A stretch of DNA of 64,000 nt. It comes from PKWO01 sp036561005 (GTDB lineage: Bacteria > Pseudomonadota > Gammaproteobacteria > Burkholderiales > Burkholderiaceae_D). The notes beneath the pieces were generated by a model that saw only the letters and a list, made by a program, of their open reading frames with translations, ran no database searches and was not told where the DNA came from. Both the position numbers and the translations under genes were made by a program. The stretch covers positions 1 through 64,000 of the forward strand of contig DATBQE010000180.1 of assembly GCA_036561005.1 (NCBI GenBank). The letters run 5' to 3'. Below are positions 1 to 8,879 of the stretch, piece after piece (positions within the stretch are counted from its first letter, which is position 1; each line of letters opens with the position of its first letter).

Positions 1-618
1 CCGCCGCATAACGTCGCGCCGAACCAGGGCAAGCTGCTGCAATTGTTTGCCCAGATGCAAAACGCGCGAAAAATCCTCGAAATTGGCACCTTGGGCGGCT
101 ACAGCACGATCTGGCTGGCGCGCGCGTTGCCGGAAGGCGGACGTCTCGTCACGCTGGAGGCCAATCCTGAACACGCCGCAGTCGCCAGGGCCAACATTGC
201 GCGTGCCGGCTTGGCTCGTATCGTCCAAGTGCGTGTGGGCAAAGCGATCGAAACCTTGCCTTTGTTGATGGAAGAAGGCGCCGGACCGTTCGACCTGATT
301 TTCATCGATGCCGACAAACCAAGCAATCCCGCCTATCTCGAATGGTCCATCAAATTATCGCGCCCGGGGACAGTGATTATTGGCGACAACGTGGTTCGAA
401 ATGGCGCTGTGGCGGACCCAGCAAGCACCGATGCAAATGTCCTCGGCGTGCGGTGCTTTTTTGACTTGATGGCCGAAAATCCCCGCTTGTCTGCAACGGC
501 AATTCAAACTGTAGGCAGCAAGGGATATGACGGATTTTCGCTGGCAATTGTGCTGCCGGTGGAGCAGTCTGCGGATTCGTTGGAAGCAATCTCGCTCCCT
601 CAGCCATTGATGCGTTAA
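1..618 (+). CDS. O-methyltransferase, SAM-dependent (5' truncated)
   Basis: The reading frame is open from base 1, so the N-terminus lies outside the window; the in-frame TTG at 43 is not a convincing start because the upstream codons (PPHNVAPNQGKLLQL) match this family's usual lead-in. The protein has the SAM-binding motif LEIGTLGGYSTIWLA followed by DLIFIDADK, typical of the caffeoyl-CoA/catechol O-methyltransferase-like family 3 enzymes. These transfer a methyl group from SAM to a hydroxyl on a small molecule. The substrate cannot be predicted. It converges with the minus-strand GDT1 gene, with about 45 bases between the stop codons. Confidence 0.85.
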   Translation, partial: PPHNVAPNQGKLLQLFAQMQNARKILEIGTLGGYSTIWLARALPEGGRLVTLEANPEHAAVARANIARAGLARIVQVRVGKAIETLPLLMEEGAGPFDLIFIDADKPSNPAYLEWSIKLSRPGTVIIGDNVVRNGAVADPASTDANVLGVRCFFDLMAENPRLSATAIQTVGSKGYDGFSLAIVLPVEQSADSLEAISLPQPLMR

Positions 619-664
619 TTGAAATGTCGTCAGTGGACGCAACTGTGCGCCGCCGGGTAACGTG

Positions 665-1243
665 TCAAGGCCCGATTCCAAACATGAGAAGCCACACGCC
701 CAACGCTGCAAAGATGAACGCGGCCGTATAGCGCACCCATTTCAGCGGCAACCAGTCTGCCGTGGTCTTGCCCAGCACGATGGCCGGCGTGATCGACAGC
801 ATCAGGCCTACCGTGGAGCCGGCCATCACCGGCCAGATCTGATGATATTTTGCCGCAAGCAAAAACGTCGCTGCCTGCGATTTGTCGCCCATTTCGGCCA
901 GCAGGAAGGTGACGGCAGCAGTCAGCACCAGGTTGGTCGCCGACTTTAGCGGCGCGGTATCTTTTTCATCGAGCTTCTCCGGCAGCAGGCTCCAGGCGGC
1001 AACGGCAAAGAACATCGTGACCAGAATCCAGCGCAGGATTTGCGGCGAGAACAGGTTCGACATGAAGGCGCCGAGCCAGGCTGTAATCGTCATCGAGAAC
1101 AAAGTGGCCAGCAGCACACCGAAGGCAACCGGCCAAGGCCGGCGGTAACGCGCTGCCAGCAGCAGGGCCAGCACCTGGGTTTTGTCGCCGAGCTCGCCGA
1201 TGGCGACGACTGCAGCGGTGTTGAAGAAAGCTTCGCCTATCAC
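665..1243 (-). CDS. TMEM165/GDT1 (UPF0016) family membrane transporter
   Basis: This 192-residue hydrophobic protein has about six membrane segments and two copies of the family signature E-x-G-D-K-[ST]: GELGDKTQ near residue 17 and AEMGDKSQ in the second half. The family comprises cation transporters, with Mn2+ or Ca2+ efflux shown for some bacterial and eukaryotic members. It is the last gene of an apparent rsxB-nth-GDT1 operon, starting only 4 bases after the nth stop. No manganese riboswitch is possible in so short a gap, so expression probably follows the operon promoter. The exact ion is an inference. Confidence 0.88.
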   Translation of the reverse strand: MIGEAFFNTAAVVAIGELGDKTQVLALLLAARYRRPWPVAFGVLLATLFSMTITAWLGAFMSNLFSPQILRWILVTMFFAVAAWSLLPEKLDEKDTAPLKSATNLVLTAAVTFLLAEMGDKSQAATFLLAAKYHQIWPVMAGSTVGLMLSITPAIVLGKTTADWLPLKWVRYTAAFIFAALGVWLLMFGIGP

Positions 1244-1247
1244 GGTT

Positions 1248-1898
1248 TTACACTCCCTTTTCCGGCAACGGCGTCTTGGATGGGTATTCGCACAATTCGG
1301 CGATCACGCAATTCCAGCATTGCGGATTGCGCGCCATGCAGGTGTAACGTCCGTGCAGGATGAGCCAATGGTGTGCATCGTTGAGGAATTCGGGTGGGGT
1401 GAATTTCAGCAGTTTTTGTTCGACCTCGTCCACATTCTTGCCCGGCGCAATGCCGGTACGATTCGAGACCCGGAAGATATGGGTGTCGACCGCGATTGTC
1501 GGCTCGCCGAAGGCCGTATTGAGGACCACGTTCGCCGTCTTGCGCCCCACGCCCGGCAAGGCTTGCAGTGCTTCGCGTGAACGCGGCACCAGGCCGCTGT
1601 GCTCTGCCAAAATGATGCGGCAGGTTTCGACCACGTTTTTCGCTTTGGTACGGTACAGGCCGATACTTTGGATGAAAGGAGTCAGGCCTTCCACGCCGAG
1701 TCCGAATATCGCGGCCGGCGTATTGGCAACCAGATACAACCTGCGCGTGGCTTTGTTGACCGACACGTCAGTGGCTTGCGCAGACAGGATGACGGCGATC
1801 AGCAATTCGAACGGGGTCGTGTATTCAAGTTCGGTGGTCGGATGCGGATTGGTCGCCTGCAGGCGCGAGAAGATCAGTTTTCTTTTTTCGGCATTCAT
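1248..1898 (-). CDS. nth: Endonuclease III, DNA glycosylase/AP lyase
   Basis: This 216-residue protein is a base-excision repair enzyme that removes oxidised pyrimidines and cleaves at abasic sites. The helix-hairpin-helix LPGVGRKTANVVLN carries the catalytic lysine, and the catalytic aspartate is in VDTHIFRVSNR. The C-terminal Cys pattern C-x6-C-x2-C-x5-C (CMARNPQCWNCVIAELC) binds the structural 4Fe-4S cluster. Length is normal for the family. The start lies 3 bases after the rsxB stop, the usual rsxB-nth pairing in proteobacteria. Confidence 0.97.
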   Translation of the reverse strand: MNAEKRKLIFSRLQATNPHPTTELEYTTPFELLIAVILSAQATDVSVNKATRRLYLVANTPAAIFGLGVEGLTPFIQSIGLYRTKAKNVVETCRIILAEHSGLVPRSREALQALPGVGRKTANVVLNTAFGEPTIAVDTHIFRVSNRTGIAPGKNVDEVEQKLLKFTPPEFLNDAHHWLILHGRYTCMARNPQCWNCVIAELCEYPSKTPLPEKGV

Positions 1899-1901
1899 GA
1901 C

Positions 1902-2603
1902 TTATTTTTTGTCCTGATTCGCGTGCAGGGTATCGGATGCTTCTTTTTTCAGGCGCGCCCGCTCCATGGCTGCGGCGATGATCGCCCGCTTGCGGTCCTT
2001 TTCGGCTTTTTCTTCCGGCGTGACGGCGGCTTCGTTTTCCACGGCGGCCAGCTTGGCTACCGCCTTGGCAGCCAGGCGCGCGTCATTCTCCAGTTTTTCC
2101 CGTATCAGTCGTTTGTTGCGCAAATCATGGCGCGCACGCGCGTCGTCGGCCTGCTGCTGTGTCCAGGCGTCCCACCCGGTCTTGCCCGGCGTAACATCAA
2201 CCATGGCGATACAATCTACCGGGCAGGGTGCCACGCACAAGTCGCAGCCGGTGCACAGAGCGTTCAAGATCGTATGCATTTGCTTGGCCGCGCCGACGAT
2301 GGCATCGACCGGACAGGCCTGGATGCAAAGCGTGCAGCCGATGCAGGCTGCTTCATCGATCACTGCAACCGGACGCGGACGTTCCATGCCGTGGACCGGA
2401 TTGAGTGGAATGACCGGCTTGCCCAGCAAATGCGCAAGGCGCGCAATACCTTGCGCGCCACCGGGCGGGCATTGGTTGAAGTTGGCTTGTCCGTTGGCGA
2501 TGGCTTCCGCGTAAGGGCGGCAGGCGTCATAACCGCACTTTGTGCACTGCGTCTGCGGCAGCAGATCTTCAATACGATCTGCCAGGGAGAGTTCTTTCGT
2601 CAT
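1902..2603 (-). CDS. rsxB: Electron transport complex protein RsxB/RnfB-like ferredoxin
   Basis: This 233-residue iron-sulfur protein has an N-terminal Fe-S domain (CTKCGYDAC followed by a fourth Cys in NQCPPGG) and two ferredoxin 4Fe-4S motifs, CIGCTLCIQACP and CTGCDLCVAPCP. It lacks the N-terminal membrane helix of classical RnfB, as is common in betaproteobacteria without a complete rnf operon; no rnfACDGE genes are nearby. The C-terminal third is charged and Ala/Lys/Glu-rich. It heads an operon with nth, so delivery of electrons to or maintenance of Fe-S proteins is a plausible role, but this is inference. Confidence 0.9.
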   Translation of the reverse strand: MTKELSLADRIEDLLPQTQCTKCGYDACRPYAEAIANGQANFNQCPPGGAQGIARLAHLLGKPVIPLNPVHGMERPRPVAVIDEAACIGCTLCIQACPVDAIVGAAKQMHTILNALCTGCDLCVAPCPVDCIAMVDVTPGKTGWDAWTQQQADDARARHDLRNKRLIREKLENDARLAAKAVAKLAAVENEAAVTPEEKAEKDRKRAIIAAAMERARLKKEASDTLHANQDKK

Positions 2604-2650
2604 GGGGGAGAATTATGCCACTTCCGCCTGTCTCGAAACCTGTCGGCCAA

Positions 2651-2684
2651 GAAAAAGCCGCCCGGCATTGCTGCGAGGCGGCTT
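2651..2684 (-). terminator. Rho-independent terminator of phaZ
   Basis: On the minus strand an 8-bp stem (AAGCCGCC with GGCGGCTT) is followed by a T-run, about 20 bases after the phaZ stop. It separates phaZ from the rsxB operon. Confidence 0.8.
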
Positions 2685-2703
2685 CAGGCAGAACCGGCCC
2701 GAA

Positions 2704-3939
2704 TCAGGAATTGGCCTTGATAAATTCGGTGATCTTCGGCGAAATAATTTCGCGCCAGCGGCGACCCGAGAAAATGCCATAGTGGCCGCATTTCGGTGCC
2801 GTGAAATGCAGTTGCTTCGATTTCGGGATCGAGCTGCATAGCTCATGTGCGGCTTCGGTCTGGCCTGAGCCGGAGATGTCATCGAGCTCGCCTTCGATGG
2901 TAAACAACGCCACCGTCTTGATGTCTTGCGGGCGCACCAGCTTGCCTTCGACTTCCCAGGTGCCGGTCGGCAGGCAAAAATCCTGGAACACGGTCTTGAT
3001 CGTTTCGAGGTAGTACTCGGCCGGCATGTCGAGCACGGCATTGTATTCGTCATAGAACTTGCGGTGTTCTTCGGCCGATGCATTGTCGCCTTCACGCAGA
3101 TGCATATAGAAGTCCCAATGGCTTTGCGCATGGCGGCCCGGGTTCATGGCGATGAAGCCCGCGTGTTGCAGGAAGCCCGGATACACCTTGCGTCCGAAAC
3201 CGGGGTAGTTGGCCGGCACGCTATAGATAACCTGGTTTTCAAACCACGAATACGGTTTTTCCGTGGCCAGATTGTTGACCTGGGTCGGCGACTTGCGCGG
3301 ATCGATCGGGCCGCCCATCATGGTCATGGTCTTGGGCAGCTTCGGGTCTTTCGCAGTCGCCATCAGCGAGATCGCGGCCAGCACGGGTACGGTCGGCTGG
3401 CAAACGGAAATCACATGCACATCCGGGCCCAGCAGGCGAATGAAATCCTGCACGTAGTAAATGTAGTCGTGCAAATGGAACGGGCCGGCCGATTCCGGCA
3501 CCATGCGCGCATCGGTCCAGTCGGTGAGGAATACGTCGTGGTTCGAAAGCAGGCTGCGTACCGTGTCGCGCAACAGTGTGGAATGGTGACCCGAAAGTGG
3601 TGCCACCAGCAATACCGTCGATTGCTTGAGGGCAGCAGACTGCTTGACCGTCAAATCTTTCTTGAAGTGAATCAGGCGGCAAAATGGGCGCTCTTCGGCA
3701 ATCTCTTCGAAGATCGCTACCGGCTTGTCGTTGACTAGAACGGACTTGATGCCGAACTCCGGTTTTTCGTAATCCTTGCCCAGGCGATACATCAATTCGT
3801 AACCTGCTGCGATACGTTGCGCGAAAGGCGTGTGCGCAAGCGGCGAGACTGGGTTAGTGAAGAGTTTTGAGGAGGCCTCTGCCCACTGTATCAGCGGACT
3901 CATGAGACTTTTGTTCAACTCGTGGAATTGGTAGAGCAT
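2704..3939 (-). CDS. phaZ: Intracellular polyhydroxyalkanoate depolymerase
   Basis: This 411-residue protein belongs to the intracellular PHB depolymerase family typified by PhaZ1 of Cupriavidus/Ralstonia, which mobilises PHA granules inside the cell. The nucleophile is the cysteine in VISVCQPT (C180), the hallmark replacing serine in this group. The acid is in the GELDD region and the histidine in KCGHYGIFSG near the C-terminus. There is no signal peptide, as expected. It is a single gene with its own terminator. Other PHA genes in the window are a granule-associated protein at 15.3 kb and a phasin at 28.5 kb. Confidence 0.95.
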   Translation of the reverse strand: MLYQFHELNKSLMSPLIQWAEASSKLFTNPVSPLAHTPFAQRIAAGYELMYRLGKDYEKPEFGIKSVLVNDKPVAIFEEIAEERPFCRLIHFKKDLTVKQSAALKQSTVLLVAPLSGHHSTLLRDTVRSLLSNHDVFLTDWTDARMVPESAGPFHLHDYIYYVQDFIRLLGPDVHVISVCQPTVPVLAAISLMATAKDPKLPKTMTMMGGPIDPRKSPTQVNNLATEKPYSWFENQVIYSVPANYPGFGRKVYPGFLQHAGFIAMNPGRHAQSHWDFYMHLREGDNASAEEHRKFYDEYNAVLDMPAEYYLETIKTVFQDFCLPTGTWEVEGKLVRPQDIKTVALFTIEGELDDISGSGQTEAAHELCSSIPKSKQLHFTAPKCGHYGIFSGRRWREIISPKITEFIKANS

Positions 3940-4257
3940 GCGGTCCTCTTACTATGATCGTACTGATGTAGCCGATTGTCCGGCCAAAACCAAATTGCTG
4001 CAATGCGTCAAAGACAACTTAGTCTAAAATCGCACCAAAAAAGCGACTGATTTGGGCTTTTTTTGTGCAATTGCTGATGTTTGTCAGTATTTGGGTCAAA
4101 AATTCGCTCCGAAAAAGCTTATGCAAGTTGATTTACTGCATGATTTGACAGGGTCCAACATAACATAAAAGGACGCTTCCGGTTGTGCACGATCGTACTA
4201 ATTGGTCGATCACCGAACGACGGGCCGAATATCGGGCCAATTATTACTCCGGACAGT
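3940..4257. other. Intergenic region upstream of phaZ
   Basis: No convincing gene was found. The stretch must hold the phaZ promoter (minus strand). It contains several TGC/GCA-rich words such as TTGCTGCAATGC near 3991 and TGTGCAATTGC near 4065 that loosely resemble PHA-regulator boxes, but none is a perfect match to a site I can name. Confidence 0.4.
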
Positions 4258-4282
4258 AAAAGAGCCCTGGATAACCAGGGCC
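4258..4282 (-). terminator. Rho-independent terminator of the SDR gene
   Basis: Read on the minus strand, a perfect 7-bp stem (GCCCTGG, loop TTAT, CCAGGGC) is followed by CTTTT about 35 bases past the SDR stop codon. Confidence 0.65.
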
Positions 4283-4316
4283 CGTGCGCGCGTATCAAAC
4301 TGACTATCCGCCGGAC

Positions 4317-5078
4317 TTACAGAAACATGCCCCCCGATGCTTCCAGGCGCTGGGCATTGACCCAGCGCGCACTGTCGGAACACAGAAACGCGACCACGCT
4401 GCCGATGTCTTCCGCCACGCCGATACGTCCCAAGGCAGTTTGCGCGCCGATGAATTCACGCAACCCAGGATGGCCGTCGAGCGAGGCTTTGTTGAAATCG
4501 GTGTCGATAGCACCGGGTGCAACCAGATTGGCGCGGATGCCGCGCGATCCCAATTCCTTGGCAAGGTATTTGGTGAAGGTTTCGATTGCGCCTTTCATCG
4601 AGGCATAGGCGCTGTATCCGGGCAGAGCGAAACGCGTCAGGCCGCTGGAAACATTCACGATCGCGCCATGATCGCGCATCAGCGGCAACATCCTTTGTGT
4701 CAGGAAGTAGACGCCTTTGAAGTGCACCGACATCAGTTCGTCGAACTGCTCTTCCGCGGTCTGGCTGATTGGTGCGTTGATGCCGATGCCGGCGTTGTTG
4801 ACCAGGAAGTCGATCTTGTCGGTATCCCATTCCCGGCGCAACGTGGCGACGAGATTGTCGGTAAAGGCTGCGAAGCCGGCGGTCTTGCCGACGTCAAGTT
4901 GCAGGGCAATGGCGCGTCGGCCGAGGCCCTCGATGGTTTGTACGACACTCTCTGCCTCGGCGCGATTGCCGCGATAGGTGATGACCACGTCGAGCCCGGC
5001 TTGCGCCAGATTCAAAGCCATGTCCTTGCCCAGACCACGATTGGCGCCGGTGACCAGTGCGATTTTGCTGTTTGCCAT
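4317..5078 (-). CDS. Short-chain dehydrogenase/reductase
   Basis: This is a 253-residue classical SDR oxidoreductase using NAD(P)H. The cofactor motif TGANRGLG is at the N-terminus, followed by NNAG, the catalytic Ser in VNVSSG, and the Y-x-x-x-K pair in YSAYASMKG. The start at 5078 (MANSK) was chosen because AGGAG lies 7 bases upstream; the longer frame to 5192 has no such site. It is divergent from the LysR gene at 5236, which is therefore its likely regulator. The substrate is unknown. Confidence 0.92.
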   Translation of the reverse strand: MANSKIALVTGANRGLGKDMALNLAQAGLDVVITYRGNRAEAESVVQTIEGLGRRAIALQLDVGKTAGFAAFTDNLVATLRREWDTDKIDFLVNNAGIGINAPISQTAEEQFDELMSVHFKGVYFLTQRMLPLMRDHGAIVNVSSGLTRFALPGYSAYASMKGAIETFTKYLAKELGSRGIRANLVAPGAIDTDFNKASLDGHPGLREFIGAQTALGRIGVAEDIGSVVAFLCSDSARWVNAQRLEASGGMFL

Positions 5079-5235
5079 TTCATTTCTCCTGAATCGGTTG
5101 AATGTGAGTTGCATGCATGTGGATTGGTACGCTTGCAGTGTATTAGTCTGAATTAATATGATAAATAGCTTAAAAATAGATAAACTATCCAAAATTCAAT
5201 AACAATTGAAACAAGCCAGGAAGAGAAAAAACCGA

Positions 5236-6135
5236 ATGGATCGATTCGAAGTCATGCAAGTCTTTCTTCGCGTTGCCGAAACCGGCAGCTTCACCAGAGC
5301 GGCCGAAGATATGCGTCTACCGCGCGCTACGGTGTCGCTTGCGGTCCAGCAACTGGAAGCCAGCCTTGGCACGCGCGTGTTCCATCGCACCACGCGGCGT
5401 GTGCAATTGACGCAAGACGGCCAGGCATTGCTAGAACGTTGCCGCTCGCTGTTGCAGGATCTGGAAGAAGTGGAAGGTTTGTTTCAACGCGACGGTTCCG
5501 ACGTTGCCGGCAAACTGAAGGTCGATGTGCCGAGCCGCATGGGCCGCATGCTCATCGCTCCGGCGCTGCCAGCGTTTTTTGCGCGCTATCCGAATATTGA
5601 GCTCGAACTCGGTACCACCGACCGCTTGATCGATCTGGTCAGTGAAGGCGTCGATTGCGTTATCCGCGTTGGCCATCTGCAAGATAGCAGTCTGGTGTCG
5701 CGTCAACTGACCGAATTCCAGGTGATCAGCTGCGCCAGTCGCGCCTATCTCGATCAACACGGGACGCCGCAGTCGATTGCCGATCTGGAGCGGCATTGGG
5801 CGGTCAACTATGTTTCGTCGGCTTCCGGTCGTCTCTACCCGTGGGAGCACATCGAAGATGGCGTGGCCAGAACGGTCAGCATGCGCAGCCGCGTCACGGT
5901 CAACAATGCGGAAGCCTATATGGCTTGCTGTCAGAGTGGGCTCGGCATGATTCAGGTGCCGGTGCACGATCTGGCCGAATTGACAAGCGGAGGTGAATTG
6001 GTCGAGGTGTTGCGCCCTTGGCGGCCGGCCCCGATGCCGGTTTGTGCCCTCTATCCGCATCGGCGCCACCTGTCTCGCCGTGTACAGGCATTCATCGAAT
6101 GGATGGAGACGCTGCTGTGCCGGCCTGCGCTTTGA
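5236..6135 (+). CDS. LysR-family transcriptional regulator
   Basis: This is a 299-residue LysR-type regulator: an N-terminal winged helix-turn-helix (residues about 1-60, with FLRVAETGSFTRAAEDM and LGTRVFHRTTRRVQLT) and a C-terminal effector-binding domain. The start MDRFEVMQVF at 5236 fits the family and has AGGAAGAG upstream; an in-frame TTG 10 codons earlier is less likely. It belongs to the large CrgA/DsdC-like subgroup that controls a divergent oxidoreductase gene. The 157-base gap to the SDR gene should contain both promoters and the operator. Confidence 0.92.
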   Translation: MDRFEVMQVFLRVAETGSFTRAAEDMRLPRATVSLAVQQLEASLGTRVFHRTTRRVQLTQDGQALLERCRSLLQDLEEVEGLFQRDGSDVAGKLKVDVPSRMGRMLIAPALPAFFARYPNIELELGTTDRLIDLVSEGVDCVIRVGHLQDSSLVSRQLTEFQVISCASRAYLDQHGTPQSIADLERHWAVNYVSSASGRLYPWEHIEDGVARTVSMRSRVTVNNAEAYMACCQSGLGMIQVPVHDLAELTSGGELVEVLRPWRPAPMPVCALYPHRRHLSRRVQAFIEWMETLLCRPAL

Positions 6136-6205
6136 ACAAATCCTCCTTCAAGTTCCAAGCATAGGTGCCGATAACAGGGGAAGACCCTAACTGGATGCAC
6201 ATCTC

Positions 6206-7108
6206 ATGTCCGCTTTCCCACTTGGCAGTATTGCCAACGCGGCAAACTATCCGACGCCCTATCGTTTCGGGCAAAGCCTCGGGAGCGGCTATGCCACCAG
6301 TGTTCCTGCGCCGAGTGCCGCGTCTGGTCAGAACGCAAATTTTGGCGGTGACCAGGTTTCTCTTTCCGATGCGGCGCGCGCCTTGTCACGGCAGAATGGG
6401 ACACAGGGCGTGACACAAAACGGCGGCGCAAGCCCACAGGCCGGGTCCTCCGATTTCTCGCAAGAGGCGCAATTGCTCGGCGGCGTGGCCGATAAGGCAC
6501 TGGCTGCCATGGGCTTGATTTCCACTGCCGATGAAGCGGGTGCGCAAGTGAGTTTCGATTCCTTGACATACCAGGTGTCATCATCGGTTTCTTCCTCTCT
6601 GTCGGCGTCTCAAACGCAGCAGGGCAGTCAGGTTACAGCCCAATTCGGCCAGCAAAACGAAGCCGTATTTACCGGCGCGGGCCACATCGTCACTGCGGAC
6701 GGGCGCAGTTTCGATTTTCAGATCAAGTTGCAACTTGACGAGAGCGAGCAGACGTCCCAATCGGCCGGTACGTCATCGAACTATCCGTCGGGCGCAATAA
6801 ATTCTGCATCTGCACCATCGGCGTCGCTCGCACAGTTATTGCGCGGCGATTCCCCTAGCGCGCTCGGCAGTTTATTTGGCAATATGCCAGGACCGGCATC
6901 TGGTGGCGATTCGTCGTCCGGTTCTGCCGGTACAAGTGGCACTCAGGGTGGCACCAACGGCAGTTCTGGATTGATCAATTGGGACGCCATTCTCAAACAA
7001 TCGAAGAGTTTGATTGACCTGCTTGACTCCCTTGCAGGGGCGCAGCAGGGCGTAACCGGCCCCGCACCCGCAGGTTCGGCCGCAAAAGCTGCCGCTGCGG
7101 CTGCCTGA
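6206..7108 (+). CDS. Hypothetical Ser/Gly/Ala-rich protein
   Basis: I do not recognise this 300-residue protein. It has no signal peptide or membrane helix. Low-complexity regions rich in Ser, Gly, Gln and Ala surround a short patterned core at about residues 150-180 (AVFTGAGHIVTADGRSFDF), and the C-terminus is poly-alanine. The phrase DQVSLSDAARALS near residue 50 resembles N-terminal motifs of flagellar and other surface-associated accessory proteins, but that is only a resemblance. Codon use matches its neighbours, and the ATG at 6206 starts an uninterrupted frame. Confidence 0.6.
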   Translation: MSAFPLGSIANAANYPTPYRFGQSLGSGYATSVPAPSAASGQNANFGGDQVSLSDAARALSRQNGTQGVTQNGGASPQAGSSDFSQEAQLLGGVADKALAAMGLISTADEAGAQVSFDSLTYQVSSSVSSSLSASQTQQGSQVTAQFGQQNEAVFTGAGHIVTADGRSFDFQIKLQLDESEQTSQSAGTSSNYPSGAINSASAPSASLAQLLRGDSPSALGSLFGNMPGPASGGDSSSGSAGTSGTQGGTNGSSGLINWDAILKQSKSLIDLLDSLAGAQQGVTGPAPAGSAAKAAAAAA

Positions 7109-7225
7109 ACAACGGGCCGCACAGCACTGCCCCACCGTTGAATTGCACACTGCCATAGACGCGGCAGCTATGGTTGGGCGTCGTGCCATCGGCTACAATG
7201 CGGCATCGACATTTACCTCATCGTC

Positions 7226-8698
7226 ATGCGCAAAATACTGATCTCATTGGCCAGCCTGGCATTTTTCCTCAGCAACGGCGCCTTCGCCGACGAAGATCCC
7301 GGCATGGTCGCATTCCGGACTCGCGACTTTGCCACGGCTTTGTCGGTCTGGAAGGTCGCAGCCGAAAAAGGCGACGCACGGGCCGAAGCCAGCATCGGCG
7401 TGCTTTACGCCAATGGACTTGGCGTTAACCGCGACGATGTCGAAGCGCTGCGCTGGTTCCGGCTGGCGGCCAATCATGGCGATTCCAGCGGACAATACAA
7501 CATGGGCGTGATGAGCCGCGACGGGCGCGCCACGCCGAAAGACGATGCGGAAGCCGTGCGCTGGTTCAGGCTGGCCGCAGCGCAAGGTGAGTCCAATGCC
7601 AAGATCAACCTTGGTGCCGCCTACCGAAGCGGGCGTGGGGTGGAAAAGGACTTGAAGGAAGCATTTCGCTGGTACATGCTCGCTGCCCAGCAAGGCAATG
7701 CCGTTGCGCAAGGCCTGGTTGGCTTGTTGTACCAAAAAGGCGATGGTGTCGAGAAGGACGACAAGGAAGCCCTGCGCTGGTACCGCCTGGCGGCCGACCG
7801 CGGTTTTTACGACGCGCAATACGAAATCGGTGCGATGTACGAGACTGGCGCCGGCGTGACCAAGGACGAACAGGAAGCAGCGCGCTGGTATGGCAAGGCT
7901 GCGGCGTTGGGATTTGCCCGCGCCCAAGACAAGTTGGGCCAGATGTATCTGGAGGGCCGCGGCATAGGCAAGAACGAAACCGAGGCGGCCAAGATGTTCG
8001 AGTTCGCCGCCAAACAGGGCCTGGCAAGCGCCCAGTACAACCTCGGCCGCTGCTATGCGCAAGGCTGGGGCGTCGGCAAGGATGGCAAGGAGGCTGCGCG
8101 CTGGTATCATCTCGCCGCGGATCAGGGTAATGCCGCTGCACAGAATAGTCTCGGCATGATGTTCGCCGGCGGGCAGGGTGTCGACAAAGACGAGGCGGAA
8201 GGCGCCCGGCTCGTGCGCAAGGCCGCCGATCAGGGCTGGCTCGAGGCACAAAGCAATTTGGGCGCGATGTATGCCAACGGTCAGGGCGTCGCAAAGGATG
8301 ACCGCGAATCATTCCGTTGGTATCAATTGGCCGCCACACAGGGCGATGCGGAAGCGCAAAACAATCTGGCCTGGAGCTTTCGCGAAGGGGTAGGGACCGA
8401 TCGCAATCCGGAACAGGCAGCCGCGTGGTTCCGCCGTTCGGCCTTGCAGGGCAACACTTACGGCCAGCATTCGCTCGGCCAGTTGTATCGTACCGGGCTT
8501 GGTGTGGAGAAGAATCTGGTGCTTGCCTATGCCTGGCTTGCCCGTTCCGCAAGAGGCGGTGACCCGGATGCGGGAGCAGAGCGCGACGCGGTGGCCAAAC
8601 TGCTCAAGCCCGCAGAATTGGCGCAGGCGAAACGCATGGAAGCGGCGTGGAAGCCTGGTGCGGCGATGGAAGAAGTCGCGGTCAAAGCCAAGAAATAA
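7226..8698 (+). CDS. Exported Sel1-repeat (TPR-like) protein
   Basis: This 490-residue protein has a signal peptide (MRKILISLASLAFFLSNGAFA) and then 11 to 12 consecutive Sel1-like repeats of exactly 36 residues, each with the pattern A-x-R-W-[FY]-x-x-A-A-x-x-G followed by A-Q-x-x-L-G and G-x-G-V-x-K-D. Such proteins form alpha-solenoid scaffolds for protein-protein interaction in the periplasm. A short Lys/Ala-rich tail ends the protein. It is monocistronic and the binding partner cannot be predicted. Confidence 0.93.
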   Translation: MRKILISLASLAFFLSNGAFADEDPGMVAFRTRDFATALSVWKVAAEKGDARAEASIGVLYANGLGVNRDDVEALRWFRLAANHGDSSGQYNMGVMSRDGRATPKDDAEAVRWFRLAAAQGESNAKINLGAAYRSGRGVEKDLKEAFRWYMLAAQQGNAVAQGLVGLLYQKGDGVEKDDKEALRWYRLAADRGFYDAQYEIGAMYETGAGVTKDEQEAARWYGKAAALGFARAQDKLGQMYLEGRGIGKNETEAAKMFEFAAKQGLASAQYNLGRCYAQGWGVGKDGKEAARWYHLAADQGNAAAQNSLGMMFAGGQGVDKDEAEGARLVRKAADQGWLEAQSNLGAMYANGQGVAKDDRESFRWYQLAATQGDAEAQNNLAWSFREGVGTDRNPEQAAAWFRRSALQGNTYGQHSLGQLYRTGLGVEKNLVLAYAWLARSARGGDPDAGAERDAVAKLLKPAELAQAKRMEAAWKPGAAMEEVAVKAKK

Positions 8699-8752
8699 AA
8701 AGCCGGTATTGAAAAGCCGGGATTAAAAAGCCGGGATTAAAAAGGCGGGATC
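8697..8752 (+). repeat. Four imperfect tandem copies of a 13-15 bp unit
   Basis: Immediately after the Sel1 gene stop, the unit AAAAAGCCGGGATT occurs four times in a row with one- to three-base differences and 13- to 15-base lengths (8697, 8712, 8725, 8739). No terminator hairpin is obvious in it. Confidence 0.8.
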
Positions 8753-8879
8753 GTTAGTCTGACACGCTGCCGTATTGCAGTAGTAGTGGCAATGCCGGCA
8801 TGGCGCAGCGCCATGCCCTCAAACATCTTTCAGAGCAATCCGGTGCGCATGGCATTGAAACGCATGCGCGCTCGCCAAC

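Noticed and set aside
1599..2720. 373-codon plus-strand frame across nth and rsxB
   Set aside because: It overlaps two clear minus-strand genes and has no recognisable motif.
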